Shown here: positions 6,445 to 9,634 of the stretch, one piece after another
Layout: the number at the start of each line of letters is the position of its first letter
Numbering within the stretch: position 1 is the stretch's first letter
Origin: CAKSKB01 sp034186235
GTDB taxonomy: Bacteria > Bacillota > Clostridia > HGM11514
Length of the DNA: 9,634 bases
Direction of reading: 5' to 3'
NCBI GenBank assembly: GCA_034186235.1
Contig: JAXGBA010000146.1
Location: 1 to 9,634, forward strand
The notes under the pieces: model-generated
Database searches by the model: none
The model's input: the letters and a program-made list of their open reading frames with translations, nothing else
Told to the model about the DNA's origin: nothing
Translations under genes and position numbers: made by a program

Positions 6445-6472
6445 CATTAAGGGTTCAAATCTCGGTTGCCTA
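6445..6472 (-). repeat. right terminal inverted repeat of the element
   Basis: This is the partner of the arm at 6274-6301. On the plus strand it reads GGGTTCAAATC followed by TCGGTTGCC, again like a tRNA 3' half facing outward. The four mismatches to the left arm lie in the inner, T-loop-like half. Confidence 0.7.
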
Positions 6473-6479
6473 CGCAATG

Positions 6480-9400
6480 TTATCTGTAAAATCTTATTAC
6501 CGAAGCCTCGCTGCCCTTTGCTTCCGCCTTATAGCCGTCAAGGTTAATAACGCCTTCGGCATCATCGGGCGTAAACTCAAGCTTATCGAGAATATCACCG
6601 AAGAACACATCGATAATGTCATACATATCATCAACCGAGAATGCGGGGTCTTCCGCCTCGTTGAGGAGCGTATAAACATGCTTTACATATTCCTCATAGC
6701 TTTCAACCTCGCCTTCGGTATATGCGTGATTGAAATTAAATTCGGCAATCTTTGCCGCAAGCTTATGCGCATCAGAGCAGTACTTCTGGTAAAGCTCGTT
6801 AATCTTGGAAATCCTTTCAATCAAAGCATCTGCCTTGAACGGGAGCTTTCCTGTTGCAACATAGTCGTTGAACTGCTTAAGCATAAGGTTAATAAAGCCT
6901 GTTGCCGCCTTTATGCTCTGGTTTTTGAAATCAGCTTCCGTATAAGTCTGATTTAAGCTGCTTGCCAAAATTTCATCCGCAGCCGCATTGAGCATATCCT
7001 CAAATGCGCCGTAGAGCTCGGCTATCTTGGAAATTGAAGAAAGCTTGCTGTCAAGCCCGCCCGGAAGCTCCCCGGTTTTATCAAAATGGTCAACAACCGC
7101 TACGAATTTATTCATAATCTTGACAGCATACGGTGTTATCTTTTCAAATGCCGTATCGTAGTCAACATAGTCATAATAAAGCACTGCGTCATCCGCCAGA
7201 ACTACCATTGCATACATTAGATCATAGTATGCCATCGGGTCATCCTTAAGCTTATATCCGGAATAAATTTCATCAGCCGGAGTTGTATCGAACAGCGCTG
7301 AAATCATATCCTTTTCAACCAATGCTTTAAGATAAACATTGTCGTTATACTTAACCTGTTCCTTAGACTTAAGCTTATCGGCAACCTTGGCAACAGCCGT
7401 GCGGTATTTGGGAACAAGAATATCACGCATAAGGTTGGCCTTAAATGTCAGCGATGTCTTGTATCTGTAGCTTGCGGTGATGCCTGCGGCTTTATCCGCT
7501 TTAATCCGGTCTGCAAGCGCAACCGCACCGACATAATAATCGTCTTTAGCAGAATCGAAGTATATCCTTACAGTATCCTCGCCGATAAGGTCAATGAACG
7601 AGCCGAATTTAGCCCTGAACTTATCACGCAGCCCTTCATAAGTATAGCTGTTTACGGCATTTGCAATGCCGAGAAGGAAGCTTACATTATCGGGAGTTAC
7701 CTCAAATTCAGCATCCTTATCCTCAAACGCCTTAATGAAGTTCTTATAAGTGCTCTGTTCTGATATCTTATCGAAAATCTTATCTGAAAGTTCTTCTTTT
7801 TTTGCATCGGACAGCGAATCCACATAGTCGGCAATCAGCGTTCCCGCTTCCGCAGAGTTTTCATCAAGGTACTTATTGATTATGCTTTCAATTCTTGCAT
7901 CGTGAGTAAGAATTGTTTTGATTCTGCCGATGAACGCCGCATCCATATCGTTATCGATGAACTTATTTACGCACTCATCGATTTTGGGGTCGTTCGTGTT
8001 GATTCTGTAAATGATATACTGCGCCATAAATTCCGGCATTGAGGAAGCCTGTGTTTTCATAGCCGCAGCAAGCGTAGGATTATCAATATAAGAAATATCG
8101 GGAATATGCATTGTATTATTTACAAAATTGATAATCTCGGTATTACCGCTATTATACTCTCCCCTCACATACGCCGCAAGGCTGAGCATTGCTTCATCAT
8201 CATTTGTGAGAATATTCGTAAGCGCCGCAATTGTTTCATCTCTGAAAGACGCATCATTTACGAACTCAACCTTCATGAATTCAACAAGAGTTGCTCTCAT
8301 TGAAGCAAGCTTAACCATTGAAAGAAGCTTAGCGTTATCGACATATTCAATAATCGCATCCGTTCCGACTGCCGAAACAAGCTCCGGAACGCTCACAAAT
8401 GCGAGAACCGATTTCAAATCATCTCCGCCGTTTTTAACAAGCGTTTCGAGATAATTCTTCATTTCGCCCTCAATTTCCGACGAGCTTATAATCTCATAAA
8501 TACCAATATCAAGCTTCTGATTAAGTATATTTCCGTGCTCATCAATTATGCCGAGTTTCGGGTCGGCAAGCTTCACTATAAGCTTATTATAAGCATCGGT
8601 ATGGTCAAACGCATATTTAACGCTGCTTCTGCCGGAATAAAGTATATCCTTGAATGTATCAGCAAATCTTGTATGCGAGTTATACGGTACGGTTACGCTG
8701 ACGGGGTTTGAAAGCCTTCCGGTATTAAACATGAAGCTTACATTCTTCGTCATATCAAACACATTGATATTGGATTTAACCGGAACGGTATCGTCAAAGA
8801 GTTTCCACTCGCCGCTCTCGCCATCAAAATACCACCACTCGTTCGGGATTTTATGCTTATACTCCGCAGTATAAACCGGGTCAACCGACGAATTTTTAAC
8901 ATAACCGCTATTTTCGTATGAATCCGGTATTTTGGTTTCCGGAACGGTTGTGCCGTATTCCGCTTCATATGTGCCCTCAAGAATTGAAGCGTCGGGCGCT
9001 GCGGAATATTCATTATAGAAGTAAACGGTATACTTTTTAAGCTTCCATTTAGCGTAAACATCAACATCCGATGTAATTACAACATTGGTATCAAAGGTCT
9101 TTTCAACACCGCCGTCGATATATGCCCAGCCGTCAAATTCATAATTATCCTTTGTCGGGTCTGCCGGCAAAACGGTAAGTTTTGAGCCTTCATCAACCTG
9201 AATAACACGGATTTCCGGCTTTGTAAGGGTTTCGTCCATGTAGAACGCAACATCATACATATTCGTCCACTTTGCGTAGACATCGGTGTGCTCCGAAATC
9301 TTAACGCCGGTGTCAAACTTTGTTTCTCCGAGTGCGGAATCGATGTAATACCAGCCGGCAAAAGTTTTACCTGGAGCTGACGGGTCGGCGGGAATTGCCG

Positions 9401-9634
9401 CAGCCGTTCCTTCATAGAGCACGCTCTCTGACGAAATAAAGTCTGTCAAAGCGGAGTTTTTATAATACTTAACTGTATACGTATTTCTCTTATACTTGAT
9501 TTCCACTACGGTTGAGCCGTCAGCCGCTATCATGCCCTGCGCAAAGCTTTCGGCTGTGAAGCCTGCATAGCTTTTTGCGGCTGCCGCTGTCGTTTCGCCC
9601 GTCTTACCATATTTTGTTTCGGTTTCAACCAATG
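6480..9634 (-). CDS. large secreted surface protein with InlB B-like repeats (5' end outside window)
   Basis: This is the C-terminal part, about 1,050 residues, of a gene that is open to the window edge; its true start, signal peptide and N-terminus are not visible. Numbering from 9632, residues 1-50 end a MucBP-like unit (AADGSTVVEIKYKRN). Two clear Listeria-Bacteroides (Flg_new/InlB B) repeats follow at 51-122 and 125-196, each running from YTVKYY or YDVAFY to DVYAKW with a central FAGW or FDGW. A longer degenerate unit covers 199-296. The remaining 750 or so residues are mainly helical and match no family I recognise. They hold a 30-residue repeat (548-607) and a gapless 74-residue duplication (832-979). 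The end, SEASVIRFYR, has no LPXTG, SLH or other anchor. It is probably an extracellular adhesin or matrix-like protein. The SLH gene lies downstream on the same strand and might supply wall attachment. Confidence 0.85.
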   Translation of the reverse strand, partial: LVETETKYGKTGETTAAAAKSYAGFTAESFAQGMIAADGSTVVEIKYKRNTYTVKYYKNSALTDFISSESVLYEGTAAAIPADPSAPGKTFAGWYYIDSALGETKFDTGVKISEHTDVYAKWTNMYDVAFYMDETLTKPEIRVIQVDEGSKLTVLPADPTKDNYEFDGWAYIDGGVEKTFDTNVVITSDVDVYAKWKLKKYTVYFYNEYSAAPDASILEGTYEAEYGTTVPETKIPDSYENSGYVKNSSVDPVYTAEYKHKIPNEWWYFDGESGEWKLFDDTVPVKSNINVFDMTKNVSFMFNTGRLSNPVSVTVPYNSHTRFADTFKDILYSGRSSVKYAFDHTDAYNKLIVKLADPKLGIIDEHGNILNQKLDIGIYEIISSSEIEGEMKNYLETLVKNGGDDLKSVLAFVSVPELVSAVGTDAIIEYVDNAKLLSMVKLASMRATLVEFMKVEFVNDASFRDETIAALTNILTNDDEAMLSLAAYVRGEYNSGNTEIINFVNNTMHIPDISYIDNPTLAAAMKTQASSMPEFMAQYIIYRINTNDPKIDECVNKFIDNDMDAAFIGRIKTILTHDARIESIINKYLDENSAEAGTLIADYVDSLSDAKKEELSDKIFDKISEQSTYKNFIKAFEDKDAEFEVTPDNVSFLLGIANAVNSYTYEGLRDKFRAKFGSFIDLIGEDTVRIYFDSAKDDYYVGAVALADRIKADKAAGITASYRYKTSLTFKANLMRDILVPKYRTAVAKVADKLKSKEQVKYNDNVYLKALVEKDMISALFDTTPADEIYSGYKLKDDPMAYYDLMYAMVVLADDAVLYYDYVDYDTAFEKITPYAVKIMNKFVAVVDHFDKTGELPGGLDSKLSSISKIAELYGAFEDMLNAAADEILASSLNQTYTEADFKNQSIKAATGFINLMLKQFNDYVATGKLPFKADALIERISKINELYQKYCSDAHKLAAKIAEFNFNHAYTEGEVESYEEYVKHVYTLLNEAEDPAFSVDDMYDIIDVFFGDILDKLEFTPDDAEGVINLDGYKAEAKGSEASVIRFYR
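6696..7139 (-). repeat. 74-residue tandem duplication in the large gene
   Basis: Unit A (6918-7139) and unit B (6696-6917) each encode 74 residues and align without any gap, at 20 of 74 identities by hand count. The best-kept blocks are TGELP/TGKLP, ISKIAELY/ISKINELY and TYTEAD/AYTEGE. Each unit looks like a small helical bundle with a Pro turn. The divergence shows an old duplication. Confidence 0.7.
7812..7991 (-). repeat. tandem 30-residue helical repeat in the large gene
   Basis: The units at 7902-7991 (DPKIDECVNKFIDND...) and 7812-7901 (DARIESIINKYLDEN...) share the pattern D-x-[KR]-I-[DE]-x-x-[VI]-N-K-[FY]-[IL]-D. They may belong to a longer helical solenoid, but neighbouring units are too diverged to call by eye. 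Confidence 0.45.
9045..9482 (-). repeat. two tandem InlB B-like repeats in the large gene
   Basis: The units at 9267-9482 and 9045-9260 each encode 72 residues that open with an aromatic beta strand and close with DVYAKW. Conserved points are the PADP turn, the GW pair and FDT before the final strand. In this family such units form beta-grasp-like stalk modules. More copies probably lie beyond the window edge. Confidence 0.8.

Larger units (their letters stand above)
6274..6472. mobile_element. 199-bp palindromic MITE-like element
   Basis: This non-coding element begins TAGGCAACCGAGA and ends with its exact complement TCTCGGTTGCCTA. The similarity of the two arms continues inward: GTTTTTA (6302-6308) pairs with TAAAAAC (6401-6407), and GCTGATTTT (6312-6320) pairs with AAAATCAGC (6388-6396). 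A core hairpin TAATACG/CGTATTA lies at 6346-6361, and an extra hairpin on the right arm pairs CCTTATG (6416-6422) with CATAAGG (6438-6444). It carries no gene. Its ends sit on TA dinucleotides that could be a target duplication, as in IS630/Tc1-type elements. It lies 7 bp after the stop of the large gene. Without a second copy in the window, mobility is an inference; a structured RNA is the main alternative. Confidence 0.55.

Noticed and set aside
6274..6472. A tRNA or tmRNA gene, because of the T-arm-like ends
   Set aside because: Neither strand gives an acceptor stem at the correct distance from a T-arm, nor a D-arm and anticodon arm. The T-stem also pairs at only about three of five positions when the loop is set to seven bases. 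No tmRNA-like tag reading frame is evident.
6274..6472. A CRISPR array or T-box riboswitch in the intergenic palindrome
   Set aside because: There are no regularly spaced direct repeats, and no AGGGTGGNACCGCG-type T-box motif is present. The repeats are inverted and occur once each.
6411..6956. A 181-residue plus-strand frame opposite the end of the large gene
   Set aside because: It starts inside the palindromic element, has no ribosome site, and is the antisense shadow of a clearly coding frame that contains recognisable internal repeats.

Overview
The window looks like part of the chromosome of a strictly anaerobic, low-to-moderate GC Bacillota bacterium, most likely a gut- or rumen-type clostridium. 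Three things suggest this: an oxygen-sensitive glycyl radical enzyme with its radical-SAM activase, S-layer-homology (SLH) and Listeria/Bacteroides-type (InlB B-like) repeat surface proteins, and purine-rich GGAGG-type ribosome binding sites. This placement is inference; nothing here identifies a genus.

The left half (about 60-4135, plus strand) is a glycyl radical module. A promoter with an extended -10 (TGATATAAT) precedes a 758-residue glycyl radical enzyme. Its stop overlaps the start of its activating enzyme (TAATG), and an AraC-type regulator with its own extended -10 promoter follows. Two copies of a TCTTAATAT...TGCAA motif lie exactly 21 bp apart just upstream of and across the -35 region of the enzyme promoter, which is the classic geometry of an AraC-family activator site. 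The module therefore probably contains its own regulator and operator. The enzyme has a Cys-Gly-Glu active-site loop, which resembles the eliminase/dehydratase branch more than pyruvate formate-lyase, and its substrate cannot be named. The plus-strand genes end at a 16-bp bidirectional terminator (4305-4343), shared with the convergent minus-strand genes.

The right half (4378-9634, minus strand) is a cell-surface cluster. In transcription order it holds the C-terminal 1,050 or so residues of a very large secreted protein (B-repeats, then a long helical region with internal repeats; its start is outside the window), a secreted three-SLH-domain protein that could bind the cell wall, and a cytoplasmic DUF4886/SGNH-like hydrolase only 6 bp further on.

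Between the large gene and the SLH gene sits a 199-bp imperfect palindrome (6274-6472) with 28-bp terminal inverted repeats (24 of 28 matching). Removing it together with one copy of the flanking TA restores a longer hairpin directly after the stop codon of the large gene. This suggests a non-autonomous, MITE-like element inserted at a TA dinucleotide inside a transcript-end hairpin. Its two ends also resemble outward-facing tRNA T-arms. The element, the AraC operator and the unassigned radical enzyme are the most interesting parts of the window.
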